From: Bacteroidota bacterium
GTDB lineage: Bacteria > Bacteroidota > Bacteroidia > Flavobacteriales > Flavobacteriaceae
Direction: 5' to 3'
Assembly: GCA_027619415.1 (NCBI GenBank)
Contig: JAQCFO010000004.1
Location: 31,835-95,834, forward strand
DNA length: 64,000 nt
Part shown: piece by piece, positions 1 through 7,026 of the stretch
Layout: every line of letters begins with the position of its first letter
Numbering within the stretch: position 1 is the stretch's first letter
Program-made: the position numbers and the translations under genes
Notes under the pieces: model-generated
The model's input: only the letters and a program-made list of their open reading frames with translations
The model's database searches: none
Told to the model about the DNA's origin: nothing

Positions 1-252
1 GAAATTTTAAAAAATTACAATTACACTTTTTTGTTAGTTTCTGATGAAAGAATTTCAAAAATATCTAAGTTTAAAAATGATAAAAAATATAATTTTAATT
101 TTTTAAAATCTGTTGGATCAAATGAAACTCTTGGAATCTATTCTTTACCAACAGCATATATTTTTAATGAAAAAGGAATAAAAATTGAAACTATTGTCGG
201 AACAATTGTTTGGGATTCTGAGCAAATGATAAAAAAATTAAAAACATTGTAG
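1..252 (+). CDS. Thioredoxin-like (TlpA/AhpC-type) protein, C-terminal fragment cut by window edge
   Basis: The frame is open from base 1, so the gene begins left of the window; the TTG at 31 in the ORF track is only the first possible start inside it. The visible ~83 residues end in LPTAYIFNEKGIKIETIVG. This matches the cis-Pro/beta-strand segment of thioredoxin-fold proteins (usually xPTxFlIDxxGxI) followed by the closing helix. The redox-active CxxC, if present, would lie outside the window, so its activity cannot be judged. It ends one base before the TTG of the following lipoprotein, so the two are probably co-transcribed, perhaps as an exported thiol protein with its client. The fold is fairly safe; the exact subfamily is not. 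Confidence 0.6.
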   Translation, partial: EILKNYNYTFLLVSDERISKISKFKNDKKYNFNFLKSVGSNETLGIYSLPTAYIFNEKGIKIETIVGTIVWDSEQMIKKLKTL

Positions 253-253
253 T

Positions 254-1453
254 TTGAAAAAATTCATTATAACTTTAACTTTACTAACTATAATTTCTTG
301 TACAACAAATAAGGTCTTTATAGAGGATATTTCCTTTTTATATGGAGATAATAATGCACAACCTAATTTAGTTTATTCCAATGGTACTTTATCATTATCA
401 TGGATTTCTTCTAAAAAAGAAGATAAAGCTTCCTTATATTTTAGTCAGTTTAAAAAAGGAAAATGGATTAAACCACAAAAAATTGCTTATGGTTCCGACT
501 GGTTTGTTAATTGGGCTGATTTCCCTGCTCATGCAATTAACGAGGATTTAATAATTACAAGCTATTTAAAGAAATCGGCTTCGGGAACATATACTTACGA
601 TGTTATTTTAAATTTACAGAAATTATCTGGAGAGAAAATAAAAGAAGATTTTATATTAAATACTGATGGTGCTAAAGCAGAACATGGTTTTGTAAGTATC
701 ATCCCTAATAATAATAAAGGGTTTTTTGTTACATGGTTAGATGGAAGAAATACTGTAGAAAAGAAACTAGATGGACATCACAAACCAATGACAATTCGTT
801 TTGCAGAAATTACTAATACTGGAGATGTTATAAATGAAAGCGAACTCGATACAGCAGTTTGTGATTGTTGTCAGACATCAATAGCGATGACTAATAATGG
901 ACCTATAATTGTTTATAGGGATAGAAGTGAGAAAGAGGTAAGAGACATTTATACTATCAGAAATATAAATGGAGTTTGGGAAGAACCTAATCTGTTACAT
1001 AATGATGGATGGATAATAAATGGATGTCCTGTAAATGGTCCTAAAGTTGCTGTGAATTCTACAAACCTTGCTGTTGCTTGGTTTACGGTAGTTAATAATA
1101 ATCCTTTAGTGAATGTTTCATTTTCAAAAAATAATGGTGATTCTTTTGGTACTCCATTCAAACTTAATGACCATGGTGCAATAGGTAGAGTAGATGTTGC
1201 ATTTTTAAATAATGAGGAAGTAATAGTTAGTTACATGGAAGTTGATGATATTGGAACGTATTTGAGAATAAAAAAGGTTTCAGTTAATGGAAAAATTTCT
1301 AAGCCAATTACGATATCTAAAATTGATGGTGGAAGAAATACAGGAGTTCCTCAGTTGGAAATAATAAATAATGAAATTTTTATTGTTTGGACTATTTCTG
1401 TAGGAGGAATGAATCAGTTGAAATCTATAAAATTTAACTCGAAAAACATCTAG
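254..1453 (+). CDS. Sialidase-like (BNR-type beta-propeller) lipoprotein
   Basis: The 399-residue product has a lipoprotein signal peptide (MKKFIITLTLLTIISC, lipidated Cys16), so it is probably anchored to the outer membrane. The rest is a run of short beta-strands with repeated W/F-x-D/N turns such as GFFVTWLDGRN, ISWISSKK and IFIVWTISVGG. This is the pattern of BNR/sialidase-type propellers, but clear Asp-box repeats (SxDxGxTW) are degenerate, for example SKNNGDSFGTPF near residue 295. A tight cysteine cluster CDCC (about residues 203-206) and a later NGCP motif (about 256) stand out and may form disulfides or bind a metal. The start is TTG one base after the upstream stop; no ATG gives an intact signal peptide. 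Sialidase activity is not implied, and function is unknown. Confidence 0.6.
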   Translation: MKKFIITLTLLTIISCTTNKVFIEDISFLYGDNNAQPNLVYSNGTLSLSWISSKKEDKASLYFSQFKKGKWIKPQKIAYGSDWFVNWADFPAHAINEDLIITSYLKKSASGTYTYDVILNLQKLSGEKIKEDFILNTDGAKAEHGFVSIIPNNNKGFFVTWLDGRNTVEKKLDGHHKPMTIRFAEITNTGDVINESELDTAVCDCCQTSIAMTNNGPIIVYRDRSEKEVRDIYTIRNINGVWEEPNLLHNDGWIINGCPVNGPKVAVNSTNLAVAWFTVVNNNPLVNVSFSKNNGDSFGTPFKLNDHGAIGRVDVAFLNNEEVIVSYMEVDDIGTYLRIKKVSVNGKISKPITISKIDGGRNTGVPQLEIINNEIFIVWTISVGGMNQLKSIKFNSKNI

Positions 1454-1671
1454 AAAACCCTCATTTGTGCACATCAGGTGACACACTTAAGTATATTTTG
1501 TATGTAGACATGGTAGATGGTAAACAAACACCAGTGGCTGCTTTATCTAACTTAACAACTAAAACAGCAAGTGTAGCTCTAGAGCCTGCAACCACTTATT
1601 ACTGGAGAGTGAAGACGTCAGATAGTATAAATTCGAGTTACTCAATTGTGTAGTCGTTTAAAACACAGTAA
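1454..1671 (+). pseudogene. Decayed C-terminus of a fibronectin type III surface protein
   Basis: Reading the frame of ORF 1465-1653 gives a typical flavobacterial Fn3 ending: SGDTLKYILYVD, then LEPATTYYWRVKTSDS, then SYSIV-stop-SFKTQ-stop. In intact homologous domains the position of the internal stop is normally Trp (xWSFKT), so a single TGG to TAG change explains it. No start, signal peptide or upstream part of the gene exists; the reading frame runs straight into the end of the preceding sialidase-like gene. It is therefore a remnant left by a deletion or recombination, not a functional gene. Confidence 0.6.
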
Positions 1672-1678
1672 GGGTTAG

Positions 1679-1782
1679 TATTATACGTACTTATACAAAC
1701 ATCTCCCGTCAAAAGAAAACCGATATTATTTAAGTAGGGTAGCACCAATTAAAAATTACTATTGAGATTTTTTTGGTTTTTA
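1679..1782 (+). repeat. Copy A of a ~104-bp direct repeat flanking the lipoprotein pair
   Basis: Aligns without gaps to 4747-4850, with 12 mismatches counted by eye. The best-conserved parts are TCAAAAGAAAACCGATATTA and TTGAGATTTTTTTGGTTTTT. Outer ends can pair (CAAA.ATCTC with GAGAT..TTTG), so it may fold in DNA or RNA. In this copy the inner stem seen in copy B is broken (CCCGTC versus TAGGG). It lies directly after the Fn3 pseudogene and about 95 bp before the FG-GAP lipoprotein gene. Function is unknown: a recombination site, a mobile-element end, or a shared 3'-UTR structure are all possible. Confidence 0.8.
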
Positions 1783-1877
1783 CTTTTAAATCAGCAACTT
1801 CAATTAAGTAGGTTAAACATACAGTTATCTATAAAGGGAGAAGATTAATACGGTCTAGATAATTGTTAAATTTAAGC

Positions 1878-3086
1878 ATGAAAAAAATTATATTTTTATT
1901 TTCTTTACTTATTATAGGGTGCAGTAAAGACTCAGATGATATTTCCCCAAATATTATAAACACAATTTCCCCTGAACCATTTATTATATACCCATCTTCT
2001 TTTCAAACTCACGAATTTAATCGTGGTTATTTTAGTCTTCATACTACCAAACTTCCCGATAACGGAAAATTAATTGTTGGGGTAACATATGTTGATTTTA
2101 ATAATGATGGATATGCTGATATAATTGGTAAGGATGAGAATAATCCTACCGTAGTAAAATTATATACAAATGATGGTAATAACAACTATACGGTTTCTGA
2201 GTTGATTACCGAAAATAAACAAAATGGTATGCGTAGGGGTATGAGAAAAATCATAACCGCGGATATTAATAATGATGGAAAATTGGATATACTTACGGGG
2301 TTAGCTCCTGATGTGGAGAATGACCCAAAGGGGTTATTTATTTTACAAAATAAAGGAAACATATTTTACGAACATACTATATTAAGTGGGGATGATGATT
2401 GGATGCATACTATTTCTACAGCAGATATCAATAACGATGGATATGTAGATGTAGTTCCAGGAGGAAAAAACTTTGTTTTGATGGGTAATGGTGATTTTAC
2501 ATTTGAAAAAAAATATTTACCAAATTATATAAGAAGAGGTACAGCTATAACAGAAGAATTGATTGATTTAAATAACGATGGGTATGTAGATATATTAATT
2601 GGTCATCACTTAGGTATGTGGGACAATTGGACTGATGATGAATATAAAAATTCAGTAACAATACATTATGGAACTGGAGATGAAAATTTATTTACCAGAG
2701 GCTATGTGTTAGAATCAAACTACTACGGAACAAATATAACATTAGATTTTTCAGTAATTGATTTTGATGGTGATGGTGATTACGATGTATTTGTTAATAG
2801 TAATTTTGATTATGGTTCAAAATATGTTATTCAATATCACGAAAATGTTGGTTATATGAATTTTGTAAATAAATCAAATGATGTGTTTGAAAATGAATGT
2901 AATCTTGTAATAAATCATTATGATATCGATTGGATTAAATTTATTGATATGGATGGTACTGGTAAAAAAGAATTGATGATAGAAGGTGCTAATTGGGATA
3001 AAACAAACGCTGAATATAATGAACCAAAATTTAATGGATTCAAATTAAATTCAAATAATAAATTTGAAAGAGTGTTACTAAAATAG
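1878..3086 (+). CDS. FG-GAP/VCBS-repeat lipoprotein
   Basis: 402 residues from the ATG at 1878; the track's TTG at 1863 would put five residues before the signal peptide MKKIIFLFSLLIIGC, whose Cys is the lipidation site. The mature protein carries at least six calcium-binding FG-GAP/VCBS-type loops: DFNNDGYADI, DINNDGKLDI, DINNDGYVDV, DLNNDGYVDI, DFDGDGDYDV and DMDGTGKKEL. They are spaced about 50-65 residues apart, as in the blades of an integrin-like beta-propeller. Such proteins sit on the cell surface and often bind polysaccharide or protein ligands, but the ligand here cannot be told. It is enclosed with the next gene between two copies of a 104-bp repeat and has loose intergenic spacing unlike the rest of the window, consistent with acquired DNA. 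Confidence 0.85.
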   Translation: MKKIIFLFSLLIIGCSKDSDDISPNIINTISPEPFIIYPSSFQTHEFNRGYFSLHTTKLPDNGKLIVGVTYVDFNNDGYADIIGKDENNPTVVKLYTNDGNNNYTVSELITENKQNGMRRGMRKIITADINNDGKLDILTGLAPDVENDPKGLFILQNKGNIFYEHTILSGDDDWMHTISTADINNDGYVDVVPGGKNFVLMGNGDFTFEKKYLPNYIRRGTAITEELIDLNNDGYVDILIGHHLGMWDNWTDDEYKNSVTIHYGTGDENLFTRGYVLESNYYGTNITLDFSVIDFDGDGDYDVFVNSNFDYGSKYVIQYHENVGYMNFVNKSNDVFENECNLVINHYDIDWIKFIDMDGTGKKELMIEGANWDKTNAEYNEPKFNGFKLNSNNKFERVLLK

Positions 3087-3236
3087 ATGGAACTAAAATT
3101 GTTGCCCAGATAAAAGAAAACTTTTTATAATTACAATATTTAATCCATTACAAACTTAAAGCCAGTTGAGATACATCCCTAATTATTTTTCAAATTTGTA
3201 TATTGTTATAAATATAATATTTAACAAAATACCATT

Positions 3237-4664
3237 ATGAAACTTATTAAGATTTTTATACTTATTACTTTATTCATTTCATGTTCAAATGAAGTTGTAG
3301 AAAATAATTCAATCTCATTTTCTGAAAAAAACTATGATGAAGCATTTCAATTAATTGAATATTGGCTTAATGCACAAAAAGATTACGAAAACTTAACAGG
3401 CTTAACTGCTATGGTAGGAAGTGAGGATGGAATTATTTGGTCAGAGGCTTTTGGAATGGCAAATGAAAAGGACTTGATGAGTGTTGAAAATACTTTTAGC
3501 ATTTGTTCAATTTCTAAATTATTTACATCCATTGCAATAATGAAACTTATAGAAGAGAAAAAAATTGCTTTAAATGACCCAATAAATAAACTATTGCCGT
3601 GGTTTGATTTGAAACAACAGTTTGAAAACTCTCCGCCATTAACAATTAAATCAATATTAACTCATTCCTCAGGACTTCCTAGAGAATCAAATCACCCATA
3701 CTGGTCATGGCCTGATTTCCTATTTCCTTCAAAAGAAGATGTGGTAAAAGAGCTTAAAAATCAAGAAATGTTATATCCAAGTTCCAAATATTATCAATAC
3801 AGTAATTTAGGGTTATCTCTTTTAGGCTATGTTGTTGAAGAAGTGTCTGGAGAATCTTTTGAAGATTATATAGATAAAAATATTTTAGAACCTTTAAAGA
3901 TGAAAGACACGAAAACTTATATGTCTAAAGAAGATTATGGAGAGGTGTTATCTATAGGGTATTCTTCAATTAAAAGAGATAGAAATAGAGATAAAGTAAA
4001 TTTTTTCAATGCTGATGGAATAGCGGCAGCAGCAGGTTTTACTTCAAATGTAGAGGATCTTGCAAAATTTGCAGCTTGGCAGATGAAATTATTAAATTCC
4101 TTAGAAAAAAATATTATATCATCAGAAACATTAAAGGAAATGCACAAGGTGAGTTGGGACGATGAGTTGAGTTCCGTAACAAGAGGGTTAGGTTTTGGTG
4201 TCTATGACTTTGGCGGAGAAAGTTGGGTAGGCCATGGAGGCTCTTGTCCAGGTTACAGATCTCAATTATATCTAAACCCAAAAATGGGAATTTCATACTC
4301 TGTAATGATCAATTCAAGTGGAACTAACCCTGAAAAATATATTCAAGGAATTCATCAAATTTTAAAAAAAGTAGCATTAAAGAAAGAAATACTTTCAAAT
4401 AAGTTCAAGGAAATTGAAGGGATTTATATAGCTCAACCTTGGGGAAGTGAAACTTATATTCAGTCATGGGGAAATCATTTAGCTCTTTTAAAAGTGCCAT
4501 CAAATTCTCCTGACTTAACTTTATATAAAAAAATAGAAATAGACATTTTTAAAAGAATTTTGAAAAATGGTGAATTGGGGGAAAAATTAGAAATATTAAG
4601 AGATGAAAAAGAGGGTGTTATTGGATTTAAATCACATCAAAATATATATTCTAAATCAAAATAA
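3237..4664 (+). CDS. Serine hydrolase, beta-lactamase/class C-like family, lipoprotein
   Basis: 475 residues with a lipoprotein signal ending ITLFISC. The catalytic motifs of the Beta-lactamase (PF00144) family are visible: SISK (SxxK, nucleophile Ser near residue 91), YSN (YxN, near 187) and HGG in WVGHGGSCPGY (near 332). A C-terminal beta-rich extension of about 100 residues follows. Members include D-aminopeptidases, esterases and penicillin-binding-like enzymes; true antibiotic hydrolysis should not be assumed. It is exported and probably periplasmic or outer-membrane bound. It follows the FG-GAP gene by 150 bp and is followed by repeat copy B, so the two genes may have moved together. 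Family assignment is firm, substrate unknown. Confidence 0.88.
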   Translation: MKLIKIFILITLFISCSNEVVENNSISFSEKNYDEAFQLIEYWLNAQKDYENLTGLTAMVGSEDGIIWSEAFGMANEKDLMSVENTFSICSISKLFTSIAIMKLIEEKKIALNDPINKLLPWFDLKQQFENSPPLTIKSILTHSSGLPRESNHPYWSWPDFLFPSKEDVVKELKNQEMLYPSSKYYQYSNLGLSLLGYVVEEVSGESFEDYIDKNILEPLKMKDTKTYMSKEDYGEVLSIGYSSIKRDRNRDKVNFFNADGIAAAAGFTSNVEDLAKFAAWQMKLLNSLEKNIISSETLKEMHKVSWDDELSSVTRGLGFGVYDFGGESWVGHGGSCPGYRSQLYLNPKMGISYSVMINSSGTNPEKYIQGIHQILKKVALKKEILSNKFKEIEGIYIAQPWGSETYIQSWGNHLALLKVPSNSPDLTLYKKIEIDIFKRILKNGELGEKLEILRDEKEGVIGFKSHQNIYSKSK

Positions 4665-4746
4665 AAAAGACTTAATATGAAATTCAAACCTATTTTGGTT
4701 TCCTTCGGATTAGATATATCTTCTTCTAAGACACCCTGAACCTCAC

Positions 4747-4850
4747 TATTATACATCATTATACAAACACCTCCCTTCAAAAGAAAACCGATATTATTTG
4801 AGAAGGGTAGGAATAATTAATAATTACTCTTGAGATTTTTTTGGTTTTTA
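4747..4850 (+). repeat. Copy B of the ~104-bp direct repeat
   Basis: Counterpart of 1679-1782 at an offset of exactly 3,068 bp. This copy has a good stem: CCTCCCTTC pairs with GAAGGGTAGG with a single bulged T, around an A-rich loop containing AAAACCGATATTATT. It ends in the same GAGATTTTTTTGGTTTTTA. It sits between the serine hydrolase gene and the tRNA-Ser terminator. Further copies were not noticed elsewhere in the window. Confidence 0.8.
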
Positions 4851-4861
4851 GTAATGCTGGC

Positions 4862-4879
4862 CGTACAATAATCGTACAA
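4862..4879 (+). repeat. Paired CGTACAA direct repeats, 11-bp period
   Basis: CGTACAA occurs at 4862-4868 and again at 4873-4879, one helical turn apart, about 60 bp from the 3' end of tRNA-Ser. The spacing fits side-by-side protein binding, such as a recombinase arm site or a regulator dimer. No integrase gene is in the window, so this is only suggestive. Confidence 0.4.
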
Positions 4880-4890
4880 GTTTTAAAAAG

Positions 4891-4930
4891 AAAAACCCTA
4901 ATCACTTGTTTATAAAGTAGTTAGGGTTTT
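4891..4930 (-). terminator. Intrinsic terminator of tRNA-Ser (probably two-way)
   Basis: On the minus strand a perfect 10-bp stem AAAACCCTAA/TTAGGGTTTT with a loop of about 19 nt is followed by TCTTTTT. It lies just downstream of the tRNA-Ser 3' end. The A/T flanks on both sides mean it could also stop transcripts coming from the serine hydrolase gene. Confidence 0.75.
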
Positions 4931-4936
4931 ACTAAG

Positions 4937-5021
4937 CGGAGAAGAAGGGATTCGAACCCCTGGTACCTTGCAGTACGCTAGTTTTCAAGACTAGTGCATT
5001 CGACCACTCTGCCACTTCTCC
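4937..5021 (-). tRNA. tRNA-Ser(TGA)
   Basis: The minus strand folds as a class II tRNA: acceptor GGAGAAG/CTTCTCC with discriminator G, and T-arm GGTTCGAATCC-type loop. The anticodon loop is CTTGAAA with anticodon TGA, and there is a long variable arm (GTACTGCAAGGTAC region) typical of serine tRNAs. It reads UCA/UCN serine codons. CCA is not encoded, so it must be added by the nucleotidyltransferase. The accessory block 1-4,935 ends exactly at its 3' side, the usual side for tRNA-targeted integration. Confidence 0.95.
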
Positions 5022-5095
5022 AATCGGATGCAAATATAACTTCATTTTTATTTTGACCCAATTTTATTTAAAAAATTATATAAATTCCTTTTTAC

Positions 5096-5103
5096 TACAT
5101 TTG
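5096..5103 (+). promoter_or_regulatory. Promoter -7 box of the TauE/SafE gene (near-leaderless)
   Basis: TACATTTG matches the Bacteroidetes TAnnTTTG box. It ends only 4 nt before the ATG at 5108, implying a leaderless transcript. No convincing -33 TTG is present. Confidence 0.45.
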
Positions 5104-5107
5104 AAAT

Positions 5108-5878
5108 ATGTTTGAATTTGATCAATCATTATGGGTTTATGCATTATTAATATTCGTAGGTTTTATTGCTGGATTTATGAATACAATGGCAGGAGGAGGT
5201 TCGCTACTAACGCTTCCTTTATTAATTTTTTTAGGATTACCTGCAGCAGTTGCAAATGGAACTAACAGAGTAGCTATACTAATGTCTACTTCATCTGCAA
5301 CTCTTGGTTTTAAGAGCAAGAACGTTTCCACTTATCCATTTAATATTTATTTAGGAATATCAGGTCTTTTTGGTGCTTTGATTGGTGCAAAATTAGCTAT
5401 TGAGATAAATGGTGATTTATTTAATAAAATACTAGCTGTTATTATGATTATAGTTGTTGGTTTAATTGTATTTAAGCCTAAAATTAATCACAATAATCTG
5501 ATTGAAAGATTAACAGGTAAACATCTTTTTATTTCTATTCTTGCATTCTTTTTTATTGGTGTTTACGGAGGCTTTATAAATGCTGGTATTGGTTTTGTAA
5601 TTATGTTGTTTTTACACTATTATAATAGATTAAATTTAGTTAAAGTCAATTCAGCTAAAGTTGTAATTGTTTTAATATATACTATAGGTGCTTTAGTAAC
5701 ATTTGCTTTAGCAGATAAAGTAAATTGGACTTTCGGTTTATTTCTTGCATCAGGTAATTTTATAGGTGGTTGGACATCTAGCAGATGGTCTGTTAAAAAA
5801 GGTGAGAAATCAATTAAAGTATTTTTAATTGTGATGGTGGTCTTAATGTCAATAAAACTTTGGTTTTTTAGTAATTGA
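5108..5878 (+). CDS. TauE/SafE family membrane permease
   Basis: 256 residues with about eight hydrophobic helices and the two inverted family repeats, the first starting [20 protein letters not shown] and the second [17 protein letters not shown]. Both carry the conserved G-x-x-x-N/G-x-x-G-G/G-x-G pattern. The family (formerly DUF81) exports sulfite, sulfoacetate or related organosulfur anions across the inner membrane; the substrate here is unknown. It runs into the ribBA gene tail-to-tail with an 11-bp overlap. It is the first core gene to the right of tRNA-Ser and is monocistronic. Confidence 0.88.
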   Translation: MFEFDQSLWVYALLIFVGFIAGFMNTMAGGGSLLTLPLLIFLGLPAAVANGTNRVAILMSTSSATLGFKSKNVSTYPFNIYLGISGLFGALIGAKLAIEINGDLFNKILAVIMIIVVGLIVFKPKINHNNLIERLTGKHLFISILAFFFIGVYGGFINAGIGFVIMLFLHYYNRLNLVKVNSAKVVIVLIYTIGALVTFALADKVNWTFGLFLASGNFIGGWTSSRWSVKKGEKSIKVFLIVMVVLMSIKLWFFSN

Positions 5879-7007
5879 TATATTCTACAATTTCTAAACC
5901 ATAACCAATCATTCCAATCCTTTTTATTTGAGAACTATTTGTTAGTAATTGGATTTTAGAAACTTTTAGTTCATGGAGTATTTGTGCTCCAATACCAAAA
6001 TCTTTTTTATCCATCAGAATCGGTGTTGATTTTATTTTATTTTTTGATTGTATAGATTTTAATTTCTTTAACCTAAATAGTATATTACTAGGGTTGGGTG
6101 TTTGATTTATAAAGACAATTACTCCATTTTCGTTTGAATTAATTTTTTTAAAAATATTTTCAAATGTTTCATCTGAATTAGAGGTTAATGAAGTTAGTAA
6201 GTCATTGTTGGTTAATGATGAGTTTATACGCACGTAAACTGGATCATTTATATCCCAGTCACCTTTAGTTAAAGCTATGTGAACTTGATTATTGTTGGTC
6301 TGTTGAAAAGCGTGTAATTTATATTCTCCAAACCTTGTATTAAAGTTAAAACAATCCTTCTTAGATATTAGACTGTCATGTTTCATTCGATATGCTACTA
6401 AATCTTCTATGGAGACAACCTTTAAGTTAAGTTTCTTTGCAACTATAATTAAATCAGGTAATCTTGCCATAGATCCATCTTCTGTCATTATTTCACATAT
6501 AACACCAGCTGGTGAATATCCAGCAAGTCTTGCAAAATCTATAGCTGCTTCTGTGTGACCAGTTCTCCGAAGTACTCCTCCATCTTTAGCAATTAATGGA
6601 AATATGTGACCTGGCCTAGCTAAATCATCACTTTTCGTACTTTCATCTACTATAGCTCTTATTGTTTTTGATCTATCTGAGGCTGATATCCCAGATGTAA
6701 CACCATTCCCCCTCATATCAACTGAAACAGTAAAAGCTGTATCCATAGGATCAGTATTGTTTGACACCATTGGATTTAGATTAAGCTTCTTTGATCTACT
6801 TTCAGTTAGAGGAACACATATTAATCCCCTTCCGTGCTTAGCCATGAAGTTTATTATTTCAGGTGTAACTAAATCTGCTGCGCAAATAAAATCCCCTTCA
6901 TTTTCTCTATTTTCATCATCAACAACTATTATTACTTTACCAGCTTTTATATCTTCTATAGCCTCTTTAATAGTGTTTAGTTTTATTTTATTATTTGTTA
7001 TAGACAT
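5868..7007 (-). CDS. ribB: 3,4-dihydroxy-2-butanone 4-phosphate synthase with degenerate GTP cyclohydrolase II-like domain
   Basis: 379 residues. The N-terminal ~205 residues form an intact RibB domain, with DDENRENEGDF for metal/substrate binding and RPGHIFPL plus GGVLRRTGHTEAA in the active site. It makes the four-carbon unit of riboflavin from ribulose 5-phosphate. The C-terminal ~170 residues align with RibA (DFGIGAQILHELKVSKIQLLTN is recognisable). The zinc/catalytic core HSEC...GDxxxSxRCDCG is replaced by VRINSSLTNNDLLTSLTS, with no cysteines, so cyclohydrolase activity is very unlikely. Related flavobacterial proteins are known to share this form. Last gene of the ftsK-lolA-lptF/G-ribB unit. 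Confidence 0.9.
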   Translation of the reverse strand: MSITNNKIKLNTIKEAIEDIKAGKVIIVVDDENRENEGDFICAADLVTPEIINFMAKHGRGLICVPLTESRSKKLNLNPMVSNNTDPMDTAFTVSVDMRGNGVTSGISASDRSKTIRAIVDESTKSDDLARPGHIFPLIAKDGGVLRRTGHTEAAIDFARLAGYSPAGVICEIMTEDGSMARLPDLIIVAKKLNLKVVSIEDLVAYRMKHDSLISKKDCFNFNTRFGEYKLHAFQQTNNNQVHIALTKGDWDINDPVYVRINSSLTNNDLLTSLTSNSDETFENIFKKINSNENGVIVFINQTPNPSNILFRLKKLKSIQSKNKIKSTPILMDKKDFGIGAQILHELKVSKIQLLTNSSQIKRIGMIGYGLEIVEYINY

Positions 7008-7026
7008 TTTTTAAATATAAGATGTT

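Noticed and set aside
1725-1752. T-box-like AGGGTAGCACC in repeat copy A
   Set aside because: Not kept in copy B (AGGGTAGGAATA), no stem I or specifier loop, and no amino-acid gene downstream.
4677-4739. Short ATG ORF of 20 codons after the serine hydrolase gene
   Set aside because: No promoter, similarity or codon signal; likely chance.
1679-4850. Reading the two repeats as integron attC sites
   Set aside because: The bulged stem and position after genes are reminiscent, but the required GTTRRRY/RYYYAAC core sites are missing at the ends and no integron integrase is present.
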